Assembly (NCBI GenBank): GCA_035542775.1
Contig: DATKKX010000008.1
Span: 1-27,095 of the forward strand
Origin: DATKKX01 sp035542775
Lineage (GTDB): Bacteria > Planctomycetota > Phycisphaerae > UBA1845 > UTPLA1
Direction: 5' to 3'
DNA: 27,095 nt
Part shown: piece after piece, positions 6,993 to 15,831 of the stretch
How the letters are laid out: every line of letters begins with the position of its first letter
Numbering within the stretch: the first letter of the stretch is position 1
The notes under the pieces: model-generated
What the model was told of the DNA's origin: nothing
Databases searched by the model: none
Seen by the model: only the letters and a program-made list of their open reading frames with translations
Position numbers and translations under genes: made by a program

Positions 6993-7230
6993 ACCATTAA
7001 GCTTGCTCAGTGTTCCCCATTTTCTTGAAGGATGAAGTCGGATGGGCGTTTTCGGGTTGGAAAATGAAGTTTGGGAGGTGTTCGCGACACGGCGTGGAGG
7101 GATGAAGGGTGAAGGATGGAGGATGAGGTGGGAGCGAGCTGTGTCCCCCTTTACCCCGAGCGCGAATTCGGCTTCCACGTCGGCCACGGGGGGGGCGACG
7201 CTACCCTGATTTCGGCTTTGCAGGGTTCTG

Positions 7231-10179
7231 TCAGGGCCCCAGAAGATCGGCGACGAACGCGGTGATGTCCTGCTCCAGCCCTCCGCCGTAGTCCGCGCAG
7301 GCTGGATTGTCGCCCGGCATGCGGGCGCCGCCCAGCTTGGCGCGGATGAAGCCGTCGATATCCAGGCCGTTCAGCAGGCCATCGCCATTCATGTCGCCTC
7401 TTCGACAGGGCGCGGGCGGCGGCGCGAACGGATCACCGATAAACTGCCGGTAGCACTGCAGCCACGCCTGGTAGTCAGCCAGGGTGACGACCTGATCACC
7501 GTCCGAGTCGGCGCACGGGACATATGCCGGCTCTCCGTCGTGATGGCCGATCGCGTCGCGGAGCAAGACGTAGTCGCTGTAGTCCACATCCTCGTCGTGA
7601 TCCAGGTCGCCGCAGGGGATGCACGGAGGGAGGCCGGTTGTCGTCTGAGTGACGTAGCCGGACAGCGGGTACCAAGGGGTTTCATTTTGCCCGTAGTAGT
7701 TGCGGGCCTTGACCCGGAAGCGATAGGTGGTGCCGGAAGTCAAGCCGACGACGGTAATGGTCTGCACCTTCACCCAGGTATTGGCCTGCGGGCCACCGGC
7801 GGGCTCGCCGTTCAGTTTCGTCACATCGAAAAACAAACCGGACAGGTTGGCCGTCAAGCGGGTGAATGTGCCCGGCGCGGTGACCTGCATGGAGGTGTCA
7901 GTGATGGCGCTGAGATTCAGGGCCGTGGGCGTCTCGATGAAGGTGGCCAACTGCACCGCATCGCTGTACGGCGTTTCGTTCTGCAGGGGAGACAGATCCC
8001 GGGCCTTGACCCGGTAGGAGTAGTTTCTATTCACCTGGAGGCCGGTGTCGGTGAAGGTCGGATCGGCACTCCAGTCGCGGGAGTGGGCGCCGGCGCCGGT
8101 GCCGGCAATGTAGTACTGGACACCGTAAGGATCGCTGGCCTCGGCTTGCATGGTGACCGATGTCGTGCTGATGGGGGTGGGCACTTGCGCCCAGTGCAGG
8201 TCCGCGGGGGGACAGGTGTCATCACTTCCACATTCGTCGGGGATGCCGTTGTTGTTGCAGTCCGGGCTCGTGCCGCAGGTCGGAGCGCCGGCGCAATTGC
8301 CGACCAGGCAGCCGCCGGGCACGTCGCAGGCGTCGGCCACGCCGTTGCCGTTGCAGTCCTGGCATTCGTCTGGGACGCCGTCGCCATTCCAGTCCATGCT
8401 GGGGCCAAGGGCGACGTCGCAGTCATCCGGAACCCCGTTGTGGTTGCAGTCGTTCGCACCGGCAGCCAAGACCCGGATGTGATCGATCTGCCAGCCAAGT
8501 CCATCGTTGACGATGCCATCCTGCGAGTTGAAGTACCAGAGCAGGGTGACGCTCTGGTCGACGAACGGCGTCAGGTCGACGGATCGCGTCTCCCAGGTGA
8601 GATGCTGACCGGCGGCACTGACATCGTCGACAATAACGCCGTTCACGGCGAAACAAGCGGCGTCGAACCCCGCTGGGGAGGAGCCTCCTTCGCCTCCGTA
8701 GGCGCTGCAATAGCTCAGCGTCACCGGTCCGGGCCCGGCAAGATAGAACGGCGCAGCCACCAATATGCCCGCCGTGGTTCCGGCGTTGAAGTTGCATGTG
8801 TCGTCCAGCCCATAGTAAGCCCAAGGGGCCGATTCACAGGTGTTCTCGCGCGAGCATTGGTCGGTGACGTGCCACAGGCCGCCGGCCGACCAGCCGGGAG
8901 GCAGGCCGTTCTCAAAGGTCACTTCGAGCAAAGTTCCGTCCAGCTCACAGGCGTCCCAGATGCCATTGTCGTTGCAGTCGGCGCTGGTGTCCTGGCATTC
9001 ATCAGGAACGCCGTTGCGGTCGCAGTCCTGGCTGGTGCCACTCGAAATGTCGCAGGCATCGGCTACGCCGTTGTCGTTGCAGTCGGGTTCGCACTCGTCG
9101 GGGATACCGTTGTGGTCGCAGTCCGTGCTCGTGCTGGTGAACACGTCGCACAGATCGGGCACGCCGTTGTTGTTGCAGTCTTCGTCGCCGTGCGGCTCGC
9201 ACACGTCGAGCCAGCCGTTGCCGTTGCAGTCCAGGCCGGGATCGGCCTGAATTTCCTGGCTGTCGGGGATGCCGTTGTCGTTGCAATCGACGGGATACAC
9301 CAGGGCCTGGTCGACCAGCAGGCCGGCCACGCTGCGAACCATGTCGTGAGCGAAGTTGTAGTCGATGTAATCGGGCCGGTCGACGGAGTCGCAGGGATGA
9401 TGGTAGCACGGGTTCGAGGCGTACTGACCCTCAATCAACAAGACGGCCGGATAACCCGCCGATTCGAACGGCCCGTGGTCGCTCCCTCCGGAGATATAGC
9501 CGAGAGTGGGTATGATTCCATTTCCGTATTCGAGGACCGCCGCTTTCAGGGCCAGCCTGAAGGGTGTGGATACATAGTACAGTGACTCAAGCAAGCAGCC
9601 GTAACTGCCGCCGCTGTAAGCGATCATATCCATCGAGACCATGCCGCGGATGTCGTCCCCCATGTGGTCGGCGACGTAGGCCTCGCTTCCGAGGAGGCCG
9701 TACTCCTCCATATCGAAGGCGATGTACTTGATGGTGTATTGGGTCTGGTAGGTCGAGAGGATGCGGGCGATCTCCATGACGCCCGCCACACCGGAGGCGT
9801 TGTCGTCCGCGCCCGGCGTGCCCGCGGAGTCATAATGCCCTCCGATCACGTAATAGGAATCCGGATAGACAGTGCCCACCTGGGTAGCGACGACATTGTA
9901 ATGCGGACCATCGGCCGAGAACTCGTGCAGCTCAACGGTCAGCCCGAAGCTCTGCAGCGTGGCGAAGATGTTGCTGCGGGCGGGATCATGGTCCGGTCCG
10001 GACAGACCATCCCGGTTGTCGCCGTTATGGGTGTACAGCAGATCATCGAGGTAATGCCGGTAGGTTTCCGCGCTGACCTTGTCGGCCACAACCCGGCCAA
10101 CGTCGCTGGCCCAGGCCGCCGAGCCGGTCAGGGCGAAGCTGAAGGCCGCAAGGGCGATCGTCCAACGTCTCAATGCCAT
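7231..10179 (-). CDS. large secreted M28-family metallopeptidase with Ca-binding repeats and dockerin modules
   Basis: 982 residues. A signal peptide (about 1-23, ending SAAWA) leads into an M28 peptidase domain to about residue 300, with GGHYDSAG, GADDNASG, DMEEYG, SMDMIAY and CYHHPCDS giving the two-zinc site. Seven DCNxNGxxDxC repeats follow, then a beta-sandwich insert of about 160 residues (FENGLPPGWSAGG ... WQIDHIRVLA), four more repeats, a fibronectin-III-like region, a dockerin-type pair (GDLDHDEDVD, DSDGDQVVTL), and the same C-terminal module as its paralogue (GDMNGDG ... DITAFVADLLG). These parts suggest a calcium-stabilised exported or surface-attached peptidase. ATG 10179 has GAAGGAG about seven bases upstream; a longer frame start at 10251 would mask the signal peptide. 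The domain order is clear; the substrate is unknown. Confidence 0.93.
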   Translation of the reverse strand: MALRRWTIALAAFSFALTGSAAWASDVGRVVADKVSAETYRHYLDDLLYTHNGDNRDGLSGPDHDPARSNIFATLQSFGLTVELHEFSADGPHYNVVATQVGTVYPDSYYVIGGHYDSAGTPGADDNASGVAGVMEIARILSTYQTQYTIKYIAFDMEEYGLLGSEAYVADHMGDDIRGMVSMDMIAYSGGSYGCLLESLYYVSTPFRLALKAAVLEYGNGIIPTLGYISGGSDHGPFESAGYPAVLLIEGQYASNPCYHHPCDSVDRPDYIDYNFAHDMVRSVAGLLVDQALVYPVDCNDNGIPDSQEIQADPGLDCNGNGWLDVCEPHGDEDCNNNGVPDLCDVFTSTSTDCDHNGIPDECEPDCNDNGVADACDISSGTSQDCDRNGVPDECQDTSADCNDNGIWDACELDGTLLEVTFENGLPPGWSAGGLWHVTDQCSRENTCESAPWAYYGLDDTCNFNAGTTAGILVAAPFYLAGPGPVTLSYCSAYGGEGGSSPAGFDAACFAVNGVIVDDVSAAGQHLTWETRSVDLTPFVDQSVTLLWYFNSQDGIVNDGLGWQIDHIRVLAAGANDCNHNGVPDDCDVALGPSMDWNGDGVPDECQDCNGNGVADACDVPGGCLVGNCAGAPTCGTSPDCNNNGIPDECGSDDTCPPADLHWAQVPTPISTTSVTMQAEASDPYGVQYYIAGTGAGAHSRDWSADPTFTDTGLQVNRNYSYRVKARDLSPLQNETPYSDAVQLATFIETPTALNLSAITDTSMQVTAPGTFTRLTANLSGLFFDVTKLNGEPAGGPQANTWVKVQTITVVGLTSGTTYRFRVKARNYYGQNETPWYPLSGYVTQTTTGLPPCIPCGDLDHDEDVDYSDYVLLRDAIGHHDGEPAYVPCADSDGDQVVTLADYQAWLQCYRQFIGDPFAPPPAPCRRGDMNGDGLLNGLDIDGFIRAKLGGARMPGDNPACADYGGGLEQDITAFVADLLGP
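8230..9310 (-). repeat. DCNxNGxPDxC coding repeats (7 + 4 copies)
   Basis: This stretch of the large peptidase gene encodes eleven units of a 12- to 14-residue pattern, for example DCNNNGVPDLCD and DCDRNGVPDECQ. Seven lie before the beta-sandwich insert (about 8945-9310) and four after it (about 8230-8460). The acidic and asparagine positions resemble thrombospondin type 3 or EF-hand-like calcium loops, with a cysteine pair per unit. One unit has DWNGDG, losing its first cysteine. The paralogue at 4668-6467 has only two units. Confidence 0.8.
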
Positions 10180-10267
10180 GGTGTGCTCCTTCCTCAGGTG
10201 GCCTGTCGGCCGAAAGGGGATGTCGGGGCCGACAGTGTCGGCAGTGGACAACAGACTCCCACGGTGG

Positions 10268-10295
10268 ATAGTACGACCTGAGGCAGGATGCGCAA
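10268..10295 (-). promoter_or_regulatory. possible promoter of the large M28 peptidase gene
   Basis: The minus strand reads TTGCGC (10295-10290), 16 bases, then TACTAT (10273-10268). Each box matches four of six consensus positions. Transcription would start near 10261 and leave a leader of about 82 bases, similar to the other leaders in the window. The evidence is weak. Confidence 0.3.
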
Positions 10296-10467
10296 CGCGG
10301 GTTTTTTATAAGCGCGGTTTTCCTGGGGAGGGGTTTTGGGCTTGCGGGGCCAGGCCGTCGGCGGAGACCGTCCTGCTGGGGGGGTCAGTAAGCTGAGGAG
10401 CGGCAGGGTGCGGGAGGTGTCGGCTTTATTGGGGGTGGATGGATGTGCAGTTCGCCGGGTGAGCCTC

Positions 10468-12126
10468 TCACGACGACACGGGGGCGCAGGGCATGCTTTT
10501 CGGAGGTCTTGCGGGAACCTTGTCCAACAACTGGTGGTGGATCCGGCGGAACTCCTCGTGCTTGTCCAGGAATACCTCCACCACTTGCGGGTCAAACTTC
10601 GTGCCCTTGTTTCCGCCGATGAAGGAGAGCGCCTCTTCGTGGCTCAAGGCCGCCTTGTAGACCCGCGCGGAGACCATCGCGTCGTACACATCGGCTACGG
10701 CGAGGATGCGAGCCGGCAGCGGGATGTCGTCGCCCTTGAGGCCGGAGGGATAACCTGATCCGTCGTAGCGTTCGTGGTGGTAATAGGCGATTTCCATCCC
10801 CATCTGGAGAAAGCTCTGCCGCCGCCGCTGCTGCACGATCGCGCGGATGGTCTCTCCGCCGATGGTGGTATGCGTTTTCATGACCTCGAATTCCTCCGGC
10901 GTGAGGCGGGCCGGCTTGAGGAGTATGGAGTCGGGAATTCCGACCTTGCCGACGTCGTGCAACGGCGAGGATCGGACGATCGCCGAGATGAACTCATGAT
11001 CGACTACCTCGGCGTAGCGGGGGTTCTTGGCGAGGCCCTCGCTCAAGAGGCGGCAGTAGATCTGCACCCGTTCAAGATGCGCACCAGTCTCGGGGTCGCG
11101 GTGCTCGGCCAGCTTGGCCAGCGCCAAGATGATGGCGTCGCGGGCCTCATTCCGTTCCTGGAGCCGTATCTGGTTCTGCAGGGCCATGGCGGAGGATTCG
11201 GCGATCGTCTCCAGGGTGGTCAGGAGCTCCTGCGTGTAGGGAGCGTCTCCCTCATGCTCGGTCACATTGAGGACCGCGACCGGCTTTCCCGACGCCGTCA
11301 GTGCCTTTGATACCATGGGGACGACGGCAAAGAAGTCGCCGTCGTATCGGGTGCCCTGAGAGGGGTACGTTCCGGGTTCGTTCACGGAGATGCATCGACC
11401 CTCGGAGTAGGCCAGTCCGGCGATGGGGGTGCCTACCGGGACTCGTATCTTTCCCTGTGTTTGCGAATCGATGCCGATGGCCGCCGCGATGGTCAAATAT
11501 TCTCCGCTGAGATCCGGCAACATCAGTGACACTCGCCGGCTCTTCAGCATCTCACCGGTGGTCCGGACGATCAGCCCGGCCATGTCCTCGATGGTGTCCA
11601 GACCGCTCAGCTGGGAGACGAAGCGGTGCATGCGCTGGATCAAGGCAGTGCGCTCTTTGACCCGTTCCTCCAGTCCGGCGTTGAGGCGTTGAAGCTCCTG
11701 GTTGGCTCCGTTCAGCTCCTGGGTGAGCCTCCGTTCCACCATGATCAGGCGGTGGTGCTCGAGGGCTTCGCGAAGCGTGTTCTGCAGGGCCTCTCGCGTA
11801 CAGGGCTTGCTCAGGAATCGCCAGATATGGCCTTCGTTCAGGGCCGAGACCGCCACGTCGAGCTCAGCGCAGCCGGTCAGCATGATCCTTATGGTGTCGG
11901 GGGCCAGGCGGCCCGCCTCTTTGAGAACCTCGATGCCGTTCATCTCCGGCATCATGTAGTCGGAGATGATGACGGCGAACGGGCCTTCCGTCTGGAGGGT
12001 CTCCAGCCCGGCCTTGGCCCCGATCGCGATGGCCACGTCGTAGGCGCCGCGGAGCTGCCGTTGAATGCCGCTGAGGACGTTGGGCTCATCGTCGATGCAG
12101 AGGATCTTTGTGCTGATCTCAGTCAT
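10468..12126 (-). CDS. response regulator with GAF and HD-GYP domains (predicted c-di-GMP phosphodiesterase)
   Basis: 552 residues. A receiver domain (about 6-125) has IDDE and the phospho-acceptor Asp56 in IISDYMMP, plus the FLSKP lysine. A coiled-coil linker (about 135-165) is followed by a GAF-type domain (about 175-320) and an HD-GYP domain (about 335-520). The HD pair is LHDVGKVGIPD (His390-Asp391), and the signature HHERYDGSGYP is present. HD-GYP proteins hydrolyse cyclic di-GMP, so phosphorylation of the receiver probably controls c-di-GMP level. No membrane helix is seen; it is cytosolic. Its ATG overlaps the stop of the receiver-HDOD gene by four bases, so the two are translationally coupled. 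It is the last gene of the operon that begins with the histidine kinase at 15423. Confidence 0.93.
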   Translation of the reverse strand: MTEISTKILCIDDEPNVLSGIQRQLRGAYDVAIAIGAKAGLETLQTEGPFAVIISDYMMPEMNGIEVLKEAGRLAPDTIRIMLTGCAELDVAVSALNEGHIWRFLSKPCTREALQNTLREALEHHRLIMVERRLTQELNGANQELQRLNAGLEERVKERTALIQRMHRFVSQLSGLDTIEDMAGLIVRTTGEMLKSRRVSLMLPDLSGEYLTIAAAIGIDSQTQGKIRVPVGTPIAGLAYSEGRCISVNEPGTYPSQGTRYDGDFFAVVPMVSKALTASGKPVAVLNVTEHEGDAPYTQELLTTLETIAESSAMALQNQIRLQERNEARDAIILALAKLAEHRDPETGAHLERVQIYCRLLSEGLAKNPRYAEVVDHEFISAIVRSSPLHDVGKVGIPDSILLKPARLTPEEFEVMKTHTTIGGETIRAIVQQRRRQSFLQMGMEIAYYHHERYDGSGYPSGLKGDDIPLPARILAVADVYDAMVSARVYKAALSHEEALSFIGGNKGTKFDPQVVEVFLDKHEEFRRIHHQLLDKVPARPPKSMPCAPVSS

Positions 12127-13367
12127 GTGACCACAGCCTCAGCGTTGGAGGCCGCCGCCGGAGTGAGCTGCCGCCACTGCTCGATTCGTTCGGATCGTCC
12201 GACCTGCTTCAGGTAGGCCGCATCCAATTCCGGCATGAAGGCGCGTTCTTCTTCGGCCTCCGGATTCGCCGCCGGCACTTCGCGGAGGAGTGCCGCCGCG
12301 GCATGCACGGCGGTCACCGCCGAGACACCGCTGAAGGTGGTGGCGCTCGGGGAGTGATGAAGGGCGACTCCCTCCACGATGCGTTGCGGCAGGTTCCACA
12401 GCTCCAGGAGGCAGGCTCCGACATCGGCGTGGGTGCCGTTCAGCACGGTGCGCTCGGCGTCGCACAAGGAGGCGTTGCCCTCTTGAACCCTCTGCAATAC
12501 GTCTTCCAGGACCTCGACCTTCCTGGAGGCCAGCACCAGCAGGCCGACATCGTGGAGCAATCCGGCCGCGAAGGCCTGATCCTGCCGATCCTTGTCCAGC
12601 CCCTCGGCCCGGGTGATGGCCTGGGCAAACTCGGCGGTGATGGTCGATCGTCGAAGCAGCTTCTTGGCCGAGAAGCCCGGCACGGGCCGGGCGGGGCGAA
12701 ACTCCTCGGTAATCTGCGAGGAGAGCACAAGGGTCTTGATGCGCACGATGCCGAGCAGGCCGACGGCCTGCTCAATGCTGGACACGCGTCGGCCCAGACC
12801 GAAGAAGGAGGAATTGACGAGCTGAAGCACCTTGGCGCAGACCGCCGGGTCTCGGGCGATGACCCGAGCGATGTCGTGGCCATTGGCGCCTTCCGAGGCG
12901 GCCAGCTTGGAGAGCTGCACATAGAGCTCCGGGGTGCTCGGCAGAGCTCCCAGGCTGGCGGCGATGGAGCGGACTTGCGAATTAGTTCCGGCCTTGCTGG
13001 CGGCGCAGGCTCTGGTCACCGCTTGCTTGAGGGCGTCGGCGTCGGTCGGCTTGGACAGAAACTGGTGCACCAGCTTGAGCACCCGCGTGGTGGTAGCCTC
13101 ATCGGTGTGGCCGGTCAGCACGATGCGGGCGGTACTGGGGTATTGGGCCACGACGCGTTCGAGGAGCTCGGCGCCGCTCATGTTGGGCATCTGGACGTCG
13201 GTGACGATGACGTCCATGGGGGCTTCCGCCATCCGGGCCAGGGCCTCTGTGGCGCTGCCGGCGAACACCATGTCCCACTCGTCCCGCTGGCCGCGGAGCA
13301 TGCGTCGCAGGCCGTCCAGGATGTTGGCCTCGTCGTCAACAAACAGGATTCGAGTTTTGGGCGTCAC
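12123..13367 (-). CDS. response regulator with HDOD output domain
   Basis: 414 residues. The receiver domain (about 1-122) has FVDDE, phospho-acceptor Asp57 in VTDVQMP, and FLSKP. An HDOD domain (about 130-330) begins SLGALPSTPELYVQL and contains the characteristic RDPAVCAKVLQLVNSSFFG. It also retains LLHDVGLLVLA and LHHSP, so part of an HD-like motif survives. HDOD domains are not known to be hydrolases; they are thought to act as signalling or protein-binding modules. The start is GTG at 13367 with GGGGAG just upstream, matching the start of the receiver fold; the frame is open for 38 more codons antisense-like inside the kinase gene, which is not homologous. It overlaps the end of the kinase gene by 32 bases and the next gene by ATGA, indicating one transcript. 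Confidence 0.92.
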   Translation of the reverse strand: MTPKTRILFVDDEANILDGLRRMLRGQRDEWDMVFAGSATEALARMAEAPMDVIVTDVQMPNMSGAELLERVVAQYPSTARIVLTGHTDEATTTRVLKLVHQFLSKPTDADALKQAVTRACAASKAGTNSQVRSIAASLGALPSTPELYVQLSKLAASEGANGHDIARVIARDPAVCAKVLQLVNSSFFGLGRRVSSIEQAVGLLGIVRIKTLVLSSQITEEFRPARPVPGFSAKKLLRRSTITAEFAQAITRAEGLDKDRQDQAFAAGLLHDVGLLVLASRKVEVLEDVLQRVQEGNASLCDAERTVLNGTHADVGACLLELWNLPQRIVEGVALHHSPSATTFSGVSAVTAVHAAAALLREVPAANPEAEEERAFMPELDAAYLKQVGRSERIEQWRQLTPAAASNAEAVVT

Positions 13368-15423
13368 CTGTCTCCCCTTCGCCGTTCTCCGGCGTGGCGA
13401 GTTTGACCGGGATCCGGATGCGGAACGTGGTGCCTTTGCCGACCTCGCTGTCGAAGGACAACGTTCCGCCGTGCTTGCCAACGACGATCTGACGGGCTAT
13501 GAACAGTCCCTGGCCGGTTCCTTTTCCAACTCCCTTGGTGGTGAAGAAGGGCTCGTAGACCTTGTTGCGGATGTTCTCCGGGATTCCGGCTCCCGTGTCG
13601 GCGATGGACACTTCGACCCAATCGCCGTCAGCGCCGGTGGTCACGGTGATCACGCCCCGCTGCTTGGTATCCTGGATGGCATGGGCCGCATTGATCAGCA
13701 GGTTCAGGAAGACCTGATTGAGCTCGCTGGGGTAACAGGCGATGAGCGGCAACTTGCCGAACTCGGTCCGCACGTCCGCGTAATACTTGTACTCATTGCG
13801 GGCGACGGTCAGAGTGCTTTCCAGGCAGCGGTTGATGTCGATGCTGGATGACGCGCCGCCCTTGATGTGCGAGAAATCTTTCATAGCGCGCACAATGTCA
13901 GCGACGCGCTGCACTCCCTCCAGAGCCTGGCTGACCGCCTTGGGCGCATCCGTGAGGACGAAGTCCAGATCATGCTGTTGCTCAGCAGCCTTGACCTTCT
14001 CAACCTGCTCGGGGGCCGCCCCGGTTTTCGCGGCCTGATCGATGCTTTCGCGGTATGTGCCGATGACCGCCTGGAGATCGCCGAGGAAGTCGGAGATGGC
14101 GTGCAGGTTGTCGCCCACGTATTGGATCGGCGTGTTGATTTCATGGGCGATGCCGGCGGCGAGGCGGCCAACCGAGGCCAGTTTCTCTCCCTGCAAGACC
14201 TGCCGCTGGGCCTCGAGGAGCTTTTCGCTCCGCTCCTTCACAAGGTCTTCCAATGTCTCCTGGTGCCGGGCCAGCGTCTCTTCCACAGCCTTTCGTTCAC
14301 TGATGTCGACGAAGCTTTCCAGGACGTACTTGCGGCCGCTGAGAACGATCGGGACCACGGTTTTCAGGACGGGCAATTTGCGTCCCTGCGAGGTGAGCAG
14401 CACCACCTCCATGCCTTCAACAACATGGCCTTGATCGCATACCGGGCAGAAGCCGCGCTCGGCGGGGCAGATTAGGCCATGGCAGACTTTCCCGATCATC
14501 TGCTCCTTGGTGGTTCCGATCATGGTCAAGGCCGCGGGATTGGCGTCGGCGATCTGCCGTGTCTCCTGGTCGACCAGGAACACGCCGGCGGGAATGACGT
14601 CCCAGATCGCCCCCAACCGCTGTTCCGTGTCCCGGGCGGCGGCTTCGCCCCCCGGGCGATTACTGACGTCCCGGGCCACGGCCACCAGAACGCTCTGCCC
14701 GTCACAGGTTCCTGCCCGAAGCTTCACTTCGACCGGAAACTCGGTGCCGTCCTTTCGGCGGAACGTGGTGACGAGGGCTCCTTCGCCTTTCGTCGAGTCG
14801 GGCATATTGCTGAGTTGCTGCTGCAATCCGTGGGTGGTGAGTCGCGGCTGAAGATCCTGCAAGGTCAGGGAGAGGAGTTCCGGGCGGGAGTAGCCGAGTT
14901 TCTGGCATGTTGTGTCATTGGCGTCGAGCACCTGCATGGTGCTCTGGTTTATGATGAAGATGCTGTCGGCGGAATTGTCCAGAGCGCTGCGGAATCGGCG
15001 GAGCTCCTCCTCCGCCCTCTTTCGCTCGGTGATGTCGCGCGCGACCGCGATCGCGAAGCAGACGTCGCCCTGGCGCACGGCCGAGAGGGACAACTCGATG
15101 GGGAATTCACTGCCGCCCTTGCGACGGGCAGTGACTTCGACGGTCTTGCCGATTGCGGGGCCTTCGCCGGTCTGCACAAAGCGCCTGATCGCCTCGGCGC
15201 AGCCGGCGTGGTATCGGGTCGGCGCCAGCAGGGCATGGGCGTCATGACCGAGGGCGTCAAGCTCGCCATAGCCGAATATGGTCTGGGCCGCCTTGTTCCA
15301 GAACACGATCTTGCCCTTGGCGTCCATAACGACGATCGCGTCCTTGGCCGAGCAGGCGATGGAGCGGAACAGTTCCTCACCGGCGTCCAGGCGGCTCTTC
15401 GCAAGTTGACATGTAGTCGGCAT
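13336..15423 (-). CDS. PAS-domain sensor histidine kinase
   Basis: 695 residues, no signal peptide or membrane helix, so a cytosolic sensor. There are three PAS domains: about 18-140, 145-265 and 275-395. The third carries four cysteines, C314, C319, C326 and C329, in the pattern CHGLICPAERGFCPVC, followed by a PVLKTVVPI strand. A coiled coil leads to a dimerisation domain with His427 in GIAHEINTP. The ATPase domain has NLLINAAHAI, ADTGAGIP, and GKGTGQGLFIA. It probably phosphorylates the two receiver proteins encoded just downstream. The start at 15423 is preceded by AAGGGG at about 10 bases; the frame extends 30 codons upstream without PAS similarity. The first gene of a three-gene operon. 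Confidence 0.93.
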   Translation of the reverse strand: MPTTCQLAKSRLDAGEELFRSIACSAKDAIVVMDAKGKIVFWNKAAQTIFGYGELDALGHDAHALLAPTRYHAGCAEAIRRFVQTGEGPAIGKTVEVTARRKGGSEFPIELSLSAVRQGDVCFAIAVARDITERKRAEEELRRFRSALDNSADSIFIINQSTMQVLDANDTTCQKLGYSRPELLSLTLQDLQPRLTTHGLQQQLSNMPDSTKGEGALVTTFRRKDGTEFPVEVKLRAGTCDGQSVLVAVARDVSNRPGGEAAARDTEQRLGAIWDVIPAGVFLVDQETRQIADANPAALTMIGTTKEQMIGKVCHGLICPAERGFCPVCDQGHVVEGMEVVLLTSQGRKLPVLKTVVPIVLSGRKYVLESFVDISERKAVEETLARHQETLEDLVKERSEKLLEAQRQVLQGEKLASVGRLAAGIAHEINTPIQYVGDNLHAISDFLGDLQAVIGTYRESIDQAAKTGAAPEQVEKVKAAEQQHDLDFVLTDAPKAVSQALEGVQRVADIVRAMKDFSHIKGGASSSIDINRCLESTLTVARNEYKYYADVRTEFGKLPLIACYPSELNQVFLNLLINAAHAIQDTKQRGVITVTTGADGDWVEVSIADTGAGIPENIRNKVYEPFFTTKGVGKGTGQGLFIARQIVVGKHGGTLSFDSEVGKGTTFRIRIPVKLATPENGEGETGDAQNSNPVC

Positions 15424-15451
15424 TGCCCATTTCCCCTTGAGTGCCAGTGAG

Positions 15452-15473
15452 ACCCGTTGTTGTCGGAACGGGT
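15452..15473. promoter_or_regulatory. perfect palindrome ACCCGTT-N8-AACGGGT
   Basis: Seven perfectly paired bases on each side of an 8-base spacer, about 30 bases upstream of the histidine kinase start at 15423. The dyad of 22 bases has the size of a dimeric regulator site. It would also form a hairpin in the mRNA leader. Confidence 0.45.
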
Positions 15474-15831
15474 GCTCGAAGCAGGCCGATTGCCTGAGCG
15501 GCGCAGGCCTCATCGCTTCCGAGCGCGGGTGAGATGTCGTGGTCGTCCCCCCGGATCCGCTGGGCCAGCGTCAGACGCCACGAAAGCTCACGGGGGCCTG
15601 CAAAGAAGGATCAGCTCGAGTGTCCTGCAGTGATTGCCCCGAGCATGGTCTCTTCTGTCCAATTTTTCGGTTTTTGGAGACAGCGACTTTGTGCGTTTGT
15701 GGTCGCGGCCCGCGCGGGACTCGATGGGCGGACGGCTTATCGTCCGTGGCGCACATCAGTCAGGGCCGCGAGATTCGCACGGCGGGATTCTGATAATGGC
15801 TGGTTTGTCTTGAGGGGACCCCCCCGGCCCC

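Larger units (their letters stand above)
6468..7230. other. 763-bp noncoding region between the two peptidase genes
   Basis: No convincing gene. Short open frames here have atypical composition, no family match and no ribosome site. The region contains two triplets of 10-bp direct repeats (6797-6826 and 6882-6911), two strong hairpins (6916-6937 and 6952-6992), a purine-rich GGATGA-like tract (about 7098-7130), a G run near 7189-7196, and a small inverted repeat ACCCTG/CAGGGT (7203-7226) just beyond the stop of the upstream peptidase gene. It must also contain the promoter of the peptidase gene at 4668-6467. Confidence 0.7.

Noticed and set aside
7203..7226. Intrinsic terminator after the large peptidase gene
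   Set aside because: The ACCCTG/CAGGGT stem is short with a 12-base loop and no U tract follows on the minus strand.
7540..9585. Long plus-strand open frame of 681 codons opposite the large peptidase
   Set aside because: It is antisense to the Ca-binding repeats and peptidase domain, is rich in Val/Ala/Gly from the complement of the repeats, and has no family match or ribosome site.
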